Source: Pseudomonas sp. PDNC002 (GTDB lineage Bacteria; Pseudomonadota; Gammaproteobacteria; Pseudomonadales; Pseudomonadaceae). Taken from it: a DNA stretch of 64,000 nucleotides. The stretch is from positions 1,892,001 through 1,956,000 of the forward strand of contig NZ_CP070356.1 of NCBI RefSeq assembly GCF_016919445.1. Direction: 5' to 3'. The notes below the pieces were generated by a model. The model was not told where the DNA came from, searched no databases, and saw only the letters and a list, made by a program, of their open reading frames with translations. This document shows, piece after piece, positions 52,372 to 59,761 of the stretch. Position 1 is the stretch's first letter. Each line of letters opens with the position of its first letter. Position numbers and translations under genes: made by a program.

Positions 52372-53556
52372 ATGATGTTTTTTGTTGGTTGTCTTAATTG
52401 CATCGTGCGCAGACTGGTGCTTTTGGGGAACTCTATAAAGCTGGTTGTCGTTGTGGTCGTGGCTCTTCTCGGCGGGCAAATAGCCGTCGCAGGCACTGTG
52501 AATTGTAGGTCGGGGGATATCAGTACTGTTGCTTTGAGCTTTGGGACAATTACCCTGGCTTCTAGGGATGGTGCGGGCGTGACAGCAGTTACAGGCTGGG
52601 TAACCGCCCCTGGCGGTACTTGGTTCAGCTGCCAGGCTGGTGGTACCCCAGGCGACCGAATGGGGATGGGTATCTTGATTGATACGTCGGCCCTACAAAG
52701 TGCAGGCATGAGTCTGGACACCTACCCTGTGTACAAAACAGGTACTGAAAATGTTGGCGTTCAGATCATCTGGACGCCTGCAGATGGCCCTTGTGCGCCT
52801 CCTTTTAGCAATAAGGATATTCAGACATGGCTGGCAAATGAATTTACCTATCAAGGTAGGCCAGTTCCCTACTATGGTACAGCCTGCGCGGAGACATCCA
52901 CGAAAAGCTACTATGGAAACTATGGTGGAACGGTCAAGATGCGGCTTGTGCAGTATGGGGCAGTTCCAAATGGCACAGCGCTATTAGGCGGTTTTGATCT
53001 ATTTAAAGCCTATCCTGGGAGGACTCTGAGACAGCCAGGGAATTGCGGTGGTGATTGTGAAGGCCCTCTTTCGATTTATCCGGGAATTGGCCCGAAACTA
53101 TACCAGTTGGGAACGGCGACCTTCGTTGTCAGAACCTGTACGGTGAGCGCGAATGATGTATTCATGAACGCGGTTTTAAAGTCTCAGTTCCAGTCGGCGA
53201 CAATTCTTGAGACTACACCGTTCCAGTTTAATCTGAGCAATTTCCCGGCCGGCCTTACTTCATTCACGTATCGTATTGATCCGTTGACGCCTGTCATTGA
53301 TGCGGCGAATGGCGTCTTCGCCAATGAGACTGGGACAGACAAGGCCCAGGGGGTCGGGCTGCGGTTGACCAATAGCGCGGGTACTGCGGCTATTCGGCTG
53401 GATGGTACGACCTATGCGGTCCCCAGCTACAGCGCCAGTACTGGGGGCGGCGCGAGTGTTCCGCTGAACGTTTCGTACTTCCGCACTGGTTCGGCGAGTG
53501 ACGTGCAAGGGGGGATCGTTCGTGGTGTTGCTCAATTGACGCTGTTCTATAACTGA
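52372..53556 (+). CDS. FimH-like two-domain fimbrial tip adhesin (orphan)
   Basis: Secreted protein of 394 residues. The signal peptide has a long VVVVVVALL core and a likely cut after AVA (residue 40). A cysteine-containing N-terminal domain (about 41-250) would be the receptor-binding part. The C-terminal part starts at about C256 with TCTVSANDV, like the CDVSARDV of FimH, and continues with GVGLRLTNSAG, NVSYFRTGSASDVQGGIVRG and VAQLTLFYN, the donor-strand-accepting pilin fold. No chaperone, usher or major pilin gene lies in the window, so it must rely on a system elsewhere. AGGA lies six bases before ATG. The lower GC than its neighbours suggests transfer. Confidence 0.8.
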   Translation: MMFFVGCLNCIVRRLVLLGNSIKLVVVVVVALLGGQIAVAGTVNCRSGDISTVALSFGTITLASRDGAGVTAVTGWVTAPGGTWFSCQAGGTPGDRMGMGILIDTSALQSAGMSLDTYPVYKTGTENVGVQIIWTPADGPCAPPFSNKDIQTWLANEFTYQGRPVPYYGTACAETSTKSYYGNYGGTVKMRLVQYGAVPNGTALLGGFDLFKAYPGRTLRQPGNCGGDCEGPLSIYPGIGPKLYQLGTATFVVRTCTVSANDVFMNAVLKSQFQSATILETTPFQFNLSNFPAGLTSFTYRIDPLTPVIDAANGVFANETGTDKAQGVGLRLTNSAGTAAIRLDGTTYAVPSYSASTGGGASVPLNVSYFRTGSASDVQGGIVRGVAQLTLFYN

Positions 53557-53600
53557 TCGATTTATCAGCCGGTTTGCCGGCGAAGCGCACTGCGCAGAAG

Positions 53601-53628
53601 AAGGGCACTTTCGAGTGCCCTTTTTTTT
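53601..53628 (+). terminator. Intrinsic terminator after the adhesin gene
   Basis: AAGGGCACT-TTCG-AGTGCCCTT with eight U. TTCG is a UUCG-type stable tetraloop. It ends the adhesin transcript 45 bases past the stop codon. Confidence 0.92.
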
Positions 53629-53644
53629 GCCTGTCGTGCGCTGG

Positions 53645-53765
53645 GCCGGTTTCAGCATAGGCGCTGCCGCAGTTCGATGCGGCTGGGTGGTGTGTCCGCG
53701 AGCGCCAGCCAGCTTCCCCTACCGGGCTGACCGCGTGCATGTCCATAGCCAGGGCAAATTCGGCT
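53645..53765 (+). ncRNA. Candidate structured RNA (A) downstream of the adhesin
   Basis: A GC-rich, non-coding-looking segment with nested complementarity: GGCGCT (53660-53665) with AGCGCC (53701-53706) enclosing GCCGCA-GTTCGA-TGCGGC (53666-53683), then CAGCC (53706-53710) with GGCTG (53725-53729). The segment seems familiar from spurious Pseudomonas ORFs on its reverse strand, from memory only, which would fit a recurrent RNA or repeat. Strand and ends are uncertain. Confidence 0.35.
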
Positions 53766-53882
53766 TGGCCAGAGAAATCGTTTTTCTTCTATGGGAATGC
53801 TGTTTCGCAGCTGCATAATTCCGATTCATTCGTATGCAGTGGCATGACGAATAGATGCGATTTTTCCCATGCTTCAATAGCC

Positions 53883-54006
53883 TTGTTGTCCTACAAGTGG
53901 CGCCGATAAATTGCTATTGCCACGGTCAATCCCGTGGCCGGGTGTCGCAGCCCGAGTTTATCGGAGCGCACGTAGCGCCATTGCCCCGACCATAGGCGCT
54001 TTTTTT
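53883..54006 (+). promoter_or_regulatory. Candidate promoter and terminated leader
   Basis: TTGTTG (53883) and GATAAA (53905) with a 16-base spacer form a possible promoter. The short transcript would fold GCCACGG-TCAATC-CCGTGGC (53919-53938) and end at AGCGCC (53974-53979) paired with GGCGCT (53995-54000) and seven U. An early terminator ahead of a structured segment and two genes suggests either a small RNA or conditional read-through. Confidence 0.45.
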
Positions 54007-54014
54007 GTGCCTGT

Positions 54015-54140
54015 GCTGCCGGTGCAGCCATGGCAGACCGTGCGGGGCAGGCTCACGCCTGGCCGGAATCTCCGACTCCGGTACTGCGACCTCCGCACGG
54101 TCCGCCACCCTAACTTTGTGTCGCAGCAAAACGGTGGCGG
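54015..54140 (+). ncRNA. Candidate structured RNA (B) leading two unknown genes
   Basis: Dense perfect stems: GCTGC-CGGT-GCAGC (54015-54028); an 8-bp closing helix CCGTGCGG (54038-54045) with CCGCACGG (54093-54100) that encloses CAGGC-TCAC-GCCTG (54048-54061) and CCGGA with TCCGG (54063-54081); then CCGCCACC (54102-54109) with GGTGGCGG (54133-54140). The last helix ends 17 bases before the GGAG site of the next gene. The layout of a closed two-hairpin domain plus a large-loop hairpin is reminiscent of C4-type antisense or leader RNAs of phages, which is only a suggestion. Confidence 0.55.
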
Positions 54141-54168
54141 CTTCCAACGCAAGATCGGAGTATCGGAA

Positions 54169-54474
54169 ATGCACTACCCCCCTTTCAGCCCCGCGCGCCC
54201 CCCTTCTATCACTCCGTGGTCTTCATCACGCGGGTACGAAATATCTGACGTTCGCGCCGTACCTTTGTCCGCGCAGTCTTACGATGACGTCCCGTTCGTG
54301 AATGCCTTGGCGCCCTCCGAGCACCTCTTCGAAGCGTCCTCCCACCAGTTGACTGCTATGGGGGACTTGCTCCGCGCCCTCGGGCGAAAGCCTGATCCCG
54401 GTTTCGTTGAACCGGTGGTGCGCCTCTCTTCCGCGCTGGCGCTGGATCCGCGCCAGCGCGTAATGGGGAGGTGA
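54169..54474 (+). CDS. Unrecognised 101-aa protein
   Basis: I do not recognise this protein. It starts MHYPPFSPARPPSITPWSSS, a proline/serine-rich unstructured part to about residue 40, then PFVNALAPSEHLFEASSHQLTAMGDLLRALG, an amphipathic helical stretch, and ends VVRLSSALALDPRQRVMGR. It has no signal or membrane span. ATG 54169 follows GGAG (54157-54160) at good spacing. The frame is open further upstream to 53911, but that part runs through the terminator and the stems and is unlikely to be protein. It probably forms a pair with the gene six bases downstream. Confidence 0.6.
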   Translation: MHYPPFSPARPPSITPWSSSRGYEISDVRAVPLSAQSYDDVPFVNALAPSEHLFEASSHQLTAMGDLLRALGRKPDPGFVEPVVRLSSALALDPRQRVMGR

Positions 54475-54480
54475 CATCGC

Positions 54481-54960
54481 ATGGGACTTTCCGACCCTGG
54501 CCAGCGGCACTATGAGCTGGCTATGCATAACCTCGAGAGTTTGCGCGAGCATCTACTCTGCGGAGAACTCGCTCCCGCGCTCGACTTGTTGGCTCAGTTG
54601 TCCGAGCAGGTACAGCAAGCCTATTGGCAGGCCAGTCTGCACCAGCGGATCACCAGGGAGTCGGTGGGCGCTACACCGTATTGCCGGGAAATCGCTCTCG
54701 GCCCGCACCAGCAGATGCATGTGGATGAGCTTCGCCTCGGCATGCTGGCTGCCGAGCGCAGTCTGAATGGCGCCGAGGGCCCTGCTCCCTGGAATGGTTT
54801 GATTCATGGGCGGAACCGGGTGAAGAGCGGGCTGGCGCGCTACAGCTACGAATGTGGCTTCGTCCTGCGGTTGTTCCAACTGATCCAGGAGTTCGCGGCA
54901 CACATCGACAATCTGCCGCGAACCAGCCCGATGTGGCCCTTCAGGATCAGGGGGAAGTGA
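54481..54960 (+). CDS. Unrecognised 159-aa helical protein
   Basis: No family is recognised. It is predicted to be mostly helical: YELAMHNLESLREHLLCGELAPALDLLAQLSEQVQQAYWQASLHQR (seen in parts), then HVDELRLGMLAAERSLNGAEG and FVLRLFQLIQEFAAHIDNL. It has no signal peptide or membrane span, and four cysteines or fewer. GGGGAGG lies nine bases before ATG 54481. It is followed by a strong terminator, so genes 54169 and 54481 form one short operon behind the structured leader. Confidence 0.65.
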   Translation: MGLSDPGQRHYELAMHNLESLREHLLCGELAPALDLLAQLSEQVQQAYWQASLHQRITRESVGATPYCREIALGPHQQMHVDELRLGMLAAERSLNGAEGPAPWNGLIHGRNRVKSGLARYSYECGFVLRLFQLIQEFAAHIDNLPRTSPMWPFRIRGK

Positions 54961-55022
54961 CGCGGCGCCCCACTGGGTTCAACAACTCCGTGGGGCCAAG
55001 GTTTGGCTTGGTCATTGACTCC

Positions 55023-55047
55023 AGCGCCCCAATGGGGCGCTTTTTTT
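55023..55047 (+). terminator. Intrinsic terminator of the two-gene unit
   Basis: AGCGCCCC-AAT-GGGGCGCT followed by six more T. It overlaps by one base the stop codon of the convergent transglycosylase. Just upstream is a second helix, CCCCAC with GTGGGG (about 54970-54997). Confidence 0.9.
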
Positions 55048-56312
55048 CAGGGCGCTCGCAATCGCTGCAAGGCGTCTGCCGTGGGGTAGCCGTCGGCTGG
55101 TTCGCCGATGGTTTTCTGGTAGTCGCGCAGAGCCCGGCGTGTGTTGGCGCCGATCACGCCATCCGCGCTCCCGGCCGCGAAGCCACGTTCGCTCAGGCGC
55201 TGCTGAAGCTCGACACGATCCGTGCGACTGAGCTGGGCATCGCCCACTGGCCAGTGCCCGACCAACTGGCCGCCGCCGTTCAGGCTGTCCGCCAGCAGGC
55301 CCACGGCCAGCGCGTAGGAGGTGGAGTTGTTGTACTTGAGGATGGCTCGGAAGTTGTCCGTCACCAGGAAGGCCGGGCCACGGTAACCGGCGGGGAGCAG
55401 CAGCGAGGCGCTGGTCTGCGGGTCGACCGCCAGGTTGCCGCTCGCCGGCTGCACGCCAAGGCGTTGCCATTCGGCCAGCGGCTTGCGGATCTCCATGTCC
55501 GCCTGGGCATAGTCGAAGGTTGGCGGCAGGCGCACCTCGAAGCCCCAGGGCTGACCGCGCTGCCAGCCGGAGGCGCTCAGGTAGTTGGCCGTGGAGGCGA
55601 GTGCGTCGGTGGAAGACGCCCAGATATCGCGCCGGCCATCGCCGTCGAAATCCACGGCGTAGCGTTGGTAGGTGGTCGGGATGAATTGCGTCTGGCCCAT
55701 GGCGCCGGCCCAGGAGCCGATCATGCTGCTCGCCGGGACATCGCCGTGCTGGAGGATCTGTAGCGCGGCGATCAACTGGTCACGCCCGAAGTCCGGGCGG
55801 CGGCCCTCATACGCGAGGGTGGCGAGCGAGCGGATGACGTTCTTGCTGCCCATCTGCGCGCCGAAGTTGCTTTCCATACCCCAGATGGCCACGACGGCCT
55901 GGCGCTCGACGCCGTAGCGCGCCTCGATGCGTTGCAGCGCGGCGTCGTTCTGCAGCAGGTGATCCTGGCCATTGCGCACCCGCGCGGGGGATACCGCGCT
56001 GTCGAGGTACTGCCAGACGGGACGGGTGAACTCGGGTTGGCTGCGGTCAGCGGTCACCACCGAGTCGTCCGGTTCTATGCCGTCGAAGGCGGTGTCGAAA
56101 GTCTGCGCGCTGATGCCGGCGGCCAGGGCCTGCGCGCGGAAGCCGTCACGCCACTGGTCGAAGCTCTGGGATGGTTGCGCCTGGGCGACTGCGGAAGGCG
56201 CGCCACGGGTCGGCGCCTCGGCGCAGGATGACAGCAGGCCGAAAGCGGCCAGGGACAGGGTGACGGCGAGCAGGCAGCGTTGACCGACAACAGGTGAAAC
56301 AGGCTTGCGCAT
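55047..56312 (-). CDS. sltB3: Lytic murein transglycosylase, MltB family with peptidoglycan-binding domain (SltB3-like)
   Basis: Lipoprotein-type lytic transglycosylase of 421 residues. The signal ends with lipobox LLSSC (about residues 26-30). The family-3 catalytic domain has AIWGMESNFGAQMGSKNVIRSLATLAYEGRR with the catalytic Glu and IGSWAGAMGQTQFIPTTYQRYAVDFDGDGRRDIW. The C-terminal PG_binding_1 domain (about 355-421) has LQQRLSERGFAAGSADGVIGANTRRALRDYQ. ATG 56312 follows GAGGAG. It is a paralogue of the mltB gene at 46128 and matches my memory of SltB3 at this locus in P. aeruginosa. Confidence 0.92.
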   Translation of the reverse strand: MRKPVSPVVGQRCLLAVTLSLAAFGLLSSCAEAPTRGAPSAVAQAQPSQSFDQWRDGFRAQALAAGISAQTFDTAFDGIEPDDSVVTADRSQPEFTRPVWQYLDSAVSPARVRNGQDHLLQNDAALQRIEARYGVERQAVVAIWGMESNFGAQMGSKNVIRSLATLAYEGRRPDFGRDQLIAALQILQHGDVPASSMIGSWAGAMGQTQFIPTTYQRYAVDFDGDGRRDIWASSTDALASTANYLSASGWQRGQPWGFEVRLPPTFDYAQADMEIRKPLAEWQRLGVQPASGNLAVDPQTSASLLLPAGYRGPAFLVTDNFRAILKYNNSTSYALAVGLLADSLNGGGQLVGHWPVGDAQLSRTDRVELQQRLSERGFAAGSADGVIGANTRRALRDYQKTIGEPADGYPTADALQRLRAP

Positions 56313-56488
56313 TGCTCTCCTCGGAAACGGGCAGGGGAGCGGCCACCTTAGCATGGCCACTGTGACGCGTCTGCGTCAGGCGCAGGCGCGGGCTATGCAG
56401 GGTTCGATGACAAACCGCGGGGAAAATTCCCGCACTGGGTTCGTTGTCGCCGGCCGGTAACGGATGGCGCTGTCGCTGCCGTCCGATG

Positions 56489-56788
56489 TCACGATTTCGG
56501 CTTCGCGCCGGTCTCCTGGTCGACCTTGGGCGCGCTCTGGTTCAGTTCCTTGAGCATGTCGTCGTAGGCGGCGCAGTCGTCGGGGCGCTGTTCGCTGGAG
56601 CGCGACTTCTTCATTTCGGCCAGTTTCTCGTTGAGCTTCTGCGCGCGCTGGGGATCGCTGCGGGTGACTTCGGTGACCTTGGCGGCAACCTGCTTACCCT
56701 TGGCCTCGGCTTCCTGGTCGGAGCAGAACGCGTGGGCGGAGAGGCTGAAGGGGAGGGCGAGGATGGCGACGATGAGGGGGGCTTTCAT
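56489..56788 (-). CDS. Small periplasmic protein, unknown function
   Basis: Protein of 99 residues. The signal peptide MKAPLIVAILALPFSLSAHAFC is cut near residue 20, and the mature part is charged and helical (CSDQEAEAKGKQVAAKVTEV, then RAQKLNEKLAEMKKSRSSEQ) with two cysteines (C22 and one near residue 72 in DDCAAYDDML) that could form a disulfide. I recognise no family. GGAGGT precedes the ATG at good spacing. It stands alone between the transglycosylase and arfA, both leftward. Confidence 0.8.
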   Translation of the reverse strand: MKAPLIVAILALPFSLSAHAFCSDQEAEAKGKQVAAKVTEVTRSDPQRAQKLNEKLAEMKKSRSSEQRPDDCAAYDDMLKELNQSAPKVDQETGAKPKS

Positions 56789-56861
56789 GGTTGGACCTCC
56801 AGGGGATGGCTGTCCGGTTGAAAGCGAAAACGCGGGGATGGTTCAGCTTTTCTGCTGGCTT

Positions 56862-57014
56862 TTACGCCGCCAGAAACGAAGAAGCCTCCCAACTGTGGGA
56901 GGCTTCGCGGCGGTAGCTGCCTTTGCCTTTGAGGGGCGTTTCCTGGCGGCTGCGGAACAGGGGTTGCGCGACCAGGGATTTGGCCTTGTTCGGCCGTTTG
57001 GATTTCTTCGCCAT
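56862..57014 (-). CDS. arfA: Alternative ribosome-rescue factor ArfA
   Basis: Frame of 50 codons matching ArfA, which recruits RF2 to ribosomes stalled on non-stop mRNA when tmRNA is insufficient. SLVAQPLFRSRQE aligns with the ArfA core HDPLFRQRVE, and KGKGSYRRE with KKGKGSYMRK, followed by SWEAS. ATG 57014 (MAKKSKRPNK) has GAGGAAA upstream; the frame extends to 57086 without family similarity. A perfect terminator hairpin lies inside codons 37-45 (56881-56906), so most transcripts should end before the stop codon, the known ArfA feedback design. Confidence 0.88.
   Translation of the reverse strand: MAKKSKRPNKAKSLVAQPLFRSRQETPLKGKGSYRREASHSWEASSFLAA
56881..56906 (-). terminator. Intrinsic terminator inside the arfA coding sequence
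   Basis: GAAGCCTCCCA (56881-56891) pairs over 11 bp with TGGGAGGCTTC (56896-56906) around a four-base loop, and in the leftward transcript is followed by UUCGUUUCU. It ends transcription upstream of the arfA stop codon (56862-56864), making a non-stop mRNA. RNase III cleavage of the same stem is an alternative route. Confidence 0.85.
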
Positions 57015-57096
57015 GGGGCTTTCCTCATCGATACCGGCCGGAGTGCCGGCGGGCGCATCTTCCGCCTGTTTCCCCGGCTTGTCCACCGCTACGCCA

Positions 57097-57648
57097 TCAC
57101 CCCCACAGGTCGTGCTGCATCACGCCCAGGCTTTTGGCGGGGTTCAGGTTGCCGGCCCGCGCGAACATGATCCGGTCCTGCTCACCCTCCGTCATGACCA
57201 CGTTGATAACAACCTTTTCGCGGTCCTCGCCCTTGCCGAAGAAGCCTTCGCGGTCCAGGTCGTGCAGCGCACCTTCCATGGCCGTCAGCCGCAGGGCGAT
57301 GTCCTTTCCTCGCATGTTATTGGGGCGGGTGGCGCCATGGCCGGGCATGTCGAACATCTCGCGAACACCCTCGAAGTATTCATCGCCGTAGAGGAAGTAC
57401 GGTGAGTCCACGACAGACCAGCGCAAGTCCTCCACGTCGTAGTAGTAACCATTCTGCCTGTACTCGGTCAGGGTACTGATCAGGCCTTCCACGCTGCAGG
57501 CACAGGGGACCGGACAGGCCGCCTTGGCGGTCGTCACCAGGGCGAAGTAGTAGAAGCGCTGGTGCGCGTGATCCGCGCGAACCAGGGAAAAGGCCAGGCG
57601 CGCAGCCTCGCGTATGGCGCTGCGTAGTGCAAAGGACGGGATAGCCAT
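57097..57648 (-). CDS. DUF4303 domain-containing protein
   Basis: Cytoplasmic protein of 183 residues of the DUF4303/SUKH-neighbour type: AIREAARLAFSLVRADHAHQRFYYFALVTTA, SVEGLISTLTEYRQNGYYYDVEDLRWSVVDSPYFLYGDEYFEGVREMF, and EDREKVVINVVMTEGEQDRIMFARAGNLNP, seen in parts. Its function is unknown; such proteins are often near polymorphic-toxin immunity genes, but none is recognised here. ATG 57648 (MAIPSFALRS) is chosen over 57693. It is leftward, upstream of arfA by about 80 bases. Confidence 0.82.
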   Translation of the reverse strand: MAIPSFALRSAIREAARLAFSLVRADHAHQRFYYFALVTTAKAACPVPCACSVEGLISTLTEYRQNGYYYDVEDLRWSVVDSPYFLYGDEYFEGVREMFDMPGHGATRPNNMRGKDIALRLTAMEGALHDLDREGFFGKGEDREKVVINVVMTEGEQDRIMFARAGNLNPAKSLGVMQHDLWG

Positions 57649-57791
57649 CGGAGTGCTTGATAGCGGGAGAGGTAGGTGGGCAAATACTTGCATGCATTCG
57701 TGACCGGGCGGTCACCAAATGGATATTTCGTGAGTCAGTTCCGATTCGGACTACGCTGGCTGCGTGACTTTCTCCATTGAAGGACTGATGA

Positions 57792-58142
57792 ATGAAATTT
57801 CTCTGCATGATCTATTTCGACGAACGAAAGGCGGCCGAGCTGCCGGAGGCCGAGTTGCGCGGCATCGTCGACGACTGCATGACCTACAGCGAACAACTGC
57901 GCCGCAGTGGCAACTACATTGCCGCCAATGCGCTGCTCCCGACGATGACTGGCCGCACCTTGCGTGGCCAGGGCGAGAAGCTGGCGGTCACCGATGGGCC
58001 TTTCGCTGAAACCCGCGAGCAATTGGGTGGGTTCTACCTGATCGAGGCAAGCGACATGGACGAGGCGCAGCGTATCGCCGCCGGCATTCCGCCGGGCCGG
58101 CTGGGGTGCGTGGAGGTGCGCCAGGTACGCGAGTGGGAGTGA
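57792..58142 (+). CDS. YciI/DGPF-domain protein
   Basis: Protein of 116 residues of the YCII-related (DGPF) family: MKFLCMIYFDERKAAELPEAEL, then VTDGPFAETREQLGGFYLIEASDMDEAQRIAAGIP with the DGPFAE motif, and a C-terminal VEVRQVREW strand. These ferredoxin-like proteins often sit with ECF sigma factors; none is adjacent here. ATG 57792 has AAGGA in AAGGACTGATGA. The enzymatic role is not established. Confidence 0.9.
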   Translation: MKFLCMIYFDERKAAELPEAELRGIVDDCMTYSEQLRRSGNYIAANALLPTMTGRTLRGQGEKLAVTDGPFAETREQLGGFYLIEASDMDEAQRIAAGIPPGRLGCVEVRQVREWE

Positions 58143-58357
58143 ACGTGAGCGTGCTGCGCACGGGGACTCATCGCTGATCCGGCCCGGCGTGCTGTCACGG
58201 GCCGGGCGCCAGCCCTGCGGCGGATTGTCGCAAAAATTGTAACAGTCCTTTTCAGATGGACGGGCTGTGGGCAATCGATAGCCTCGGCTAGCTTAATAGC
58301 TGGCTAACTATCGCCCTGGCGTGCAGGGAGCGCGGCGTCATCGGCTGGAGATGCGTC

Positions 58358-59590
58358 ATGCAGCAATGGTCCCCGACCCAGCGCAATGTGGTGATCGCCT
58401 CGGTGCTCGCCTGGACGCTGGATGCTTTCGATTTCTTCCTGCTGGTCTTCGTTCTCACCGACATCGCCCAGACTTTCCATGTCGACCTGCCGCAGGTCTC
58501 GCTGGCCATTCTGCTGACCTTGGCGGTGCGGCCCATCGGCGCGCTGCTGTTCGGCCGCGCCGCAGAGCGCTACGGGCGGCGGCCGGTATTGATGGTCAAC
58601 ATCCTGATCTACTCCGTGCTGGAGCTGGCGTCGGCATTCTCGCCGAACCTGATGACGTTCCTGATCCTGCGGGTGGTCTACGGGGTGGCCATGGGCGGTA
58701 TCTGGGGCGTTGCGTCGTCGCTGGCGATGGAGACGATCCCCGAGCGCTCGCGCGGCATGGTGTCGGGCCTGTTCCAGGCGGGCTATCCGGCTGGCTACCT
58801 GATCGCCTCGATCATCTATGGCCTGTTCTTCGAGATGCTCGGCTGGCGCGGCATGTTCATCGTCGGCTGCGTGCCGGTGCTGCTGGTGGCGTTCATCTGG
58901 TTCAAGGTGCCGGAGTCGCCGATCTGGCTGGCGGCGCGCGAGCGCAAGGAGTCCACGCCGCTCTGGCCGGTGCTGCGCAGCCAGTGGAAACTGTGCCTGT
59001 ACGCGGTACTGCTGATGGCCTGCTTCAACTTCTTCAGCCATGGCACCCAGGACCTGTACCCGACCTTCCTCAAGGTGCAGCACGGTTTTGATACGCACAC
59101 TGTCAGCCTGATCGCGGTGGTCTACAACATCGCGGCGATCCTCGGCGGCATCCTGTTCGGCAGCCTCTCCGAGCGGATCGGGCGCAAGAAGGCGATCATC
59201 TGCGGATCGCTGCTGGCGTTGCCGGTAATTCCGCTGTGGGCGTTCAGCCACGGCGCAGTGGCGCTCGGCGCGGGCGCCTTCCTCATGCAGTTCATGGTGC
59301 AGGGTGCCTGGGGCGTGATTCCGGCGTATCTCAACGAGCTGGCGCCGGTGGGGACTCGCGCGGTGCTGCCGGGCTTTGTCTATCAGTTGGGCAACCTGAT
59401 CGCCTCGGTGAACGCGCCGCTGCAGGCGGAGATCGCCAAGAGCTACAGCTACGGGACGGCCATGGCCATCGTCGCCGGTACCGTGGCGGTACTGATCTGC
59501 GTGCTGATCAGCACCGGGCGGGATACTCGCGGCGTGGCGCTGGACCGGGCGGAGGGGCAGGCGCATCGGGCAGTGCCGGCGCGGTCCTGA
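58358..59590 (+). CDS. MFS transporter, metabolite:H+ symporter type
   Basis: Twelve-span major facilitator of 410 residues. LAWTLDAFDFFLLVFVLTDIA at the start and FGRAAERYGRRPVLM as the loop 2-3 motif place it in the carboxylate/sialate:H+ symporter group (ShiA/NanT-like). RVVYGVAMGGIWGVASSLAMETIPERSRG and FGSLSERIGRKKAIICGSLL in the second half fit. The substrate is probably an organic acid or sugar acid. GGAG lies seven bases before ATG 58358. There are no neighbouring catabolic genes to name it further. Confidence 0.9.
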   Translation: MQQWSPTQRNVVIASVLAWTLDAFDFFLLVFVLTDIAQTFHVDLPQVSLAILLTLAVRPIGALLFGRAAERYGRRPVLMVNILIYSVLELASAFSPNLMTFLILRVVYGVAMGGIWGVASSLAMETIPERSRGMVSGLFQAGYPAGYLIASIIYGLFFEMLGWRGMFIVGCVPVLLVAFIWFKVPESPIWLAARERKESTPLWPVLRSQWKLCLYAVLLMACFNFFSHGTQDLYPTFLKVQHGFDTHTVSLIAVVYNIAAILGGILFGSLSERIGRKKAIICGSLLALPVIPLWAFSHGAVALGAGAFLMQFMVQGAWGVIPAYLNELAPVGTRAVLPGFVYQLGNLIASVNAPLQAEIAKSYSYGTAMAIVAGTVAVLICVLISTGRDTRGVALDRAEGQAHRAVPARS

Positions 59591-59608
59591 CCACTCCTGG
59601 CATTGGGC

Positions 59609-59721
59609 GGTTCGCGAGCAAGCTCGCTCCTGCAGGGGCAGGTTCTGCAATATCGCGCGGGGTTTGATCGGGTTAGGGTGAGGGGCTCTTGATCTTGCCG
59701 AGCGGACTCCGTCCGCGATGA
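59609..59721. repeat. REP copies between the MFS gene and holA
   Basis: GGTTCGCGAGCAAGCTCGCT with CCTGCAG at the left (GGAGCGAGC family) and GAGCGGACTCCGTCCGCGAT at the right (GGAGCGGAC family) stand about 60 bases apart. The two halves belong to different sister families, so this is not a simple matched REPIN. Confidence 0.75.
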
Positions 59722-59761
59722 CTCACCGGCTGACCGCGCGGCTGCACCGTGGAAAGCGCAA

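Noticed and set aside
53390..53746. Minus-strand ORF beginning MDMHAVSPVGEAG
   Set aside because: It covers the adhesin terminator and the 3' part of the adhesin gene; more likely the reverse reading of a repeated structured segment than a protein.
53911..54168. Coding extension of the 101-residue gene to a 187-residue protein
   Set aside because: The stretch contains an intrinsic terminator and several perfect RNA stems, and a good ribosome site lies just before ATG 54169.
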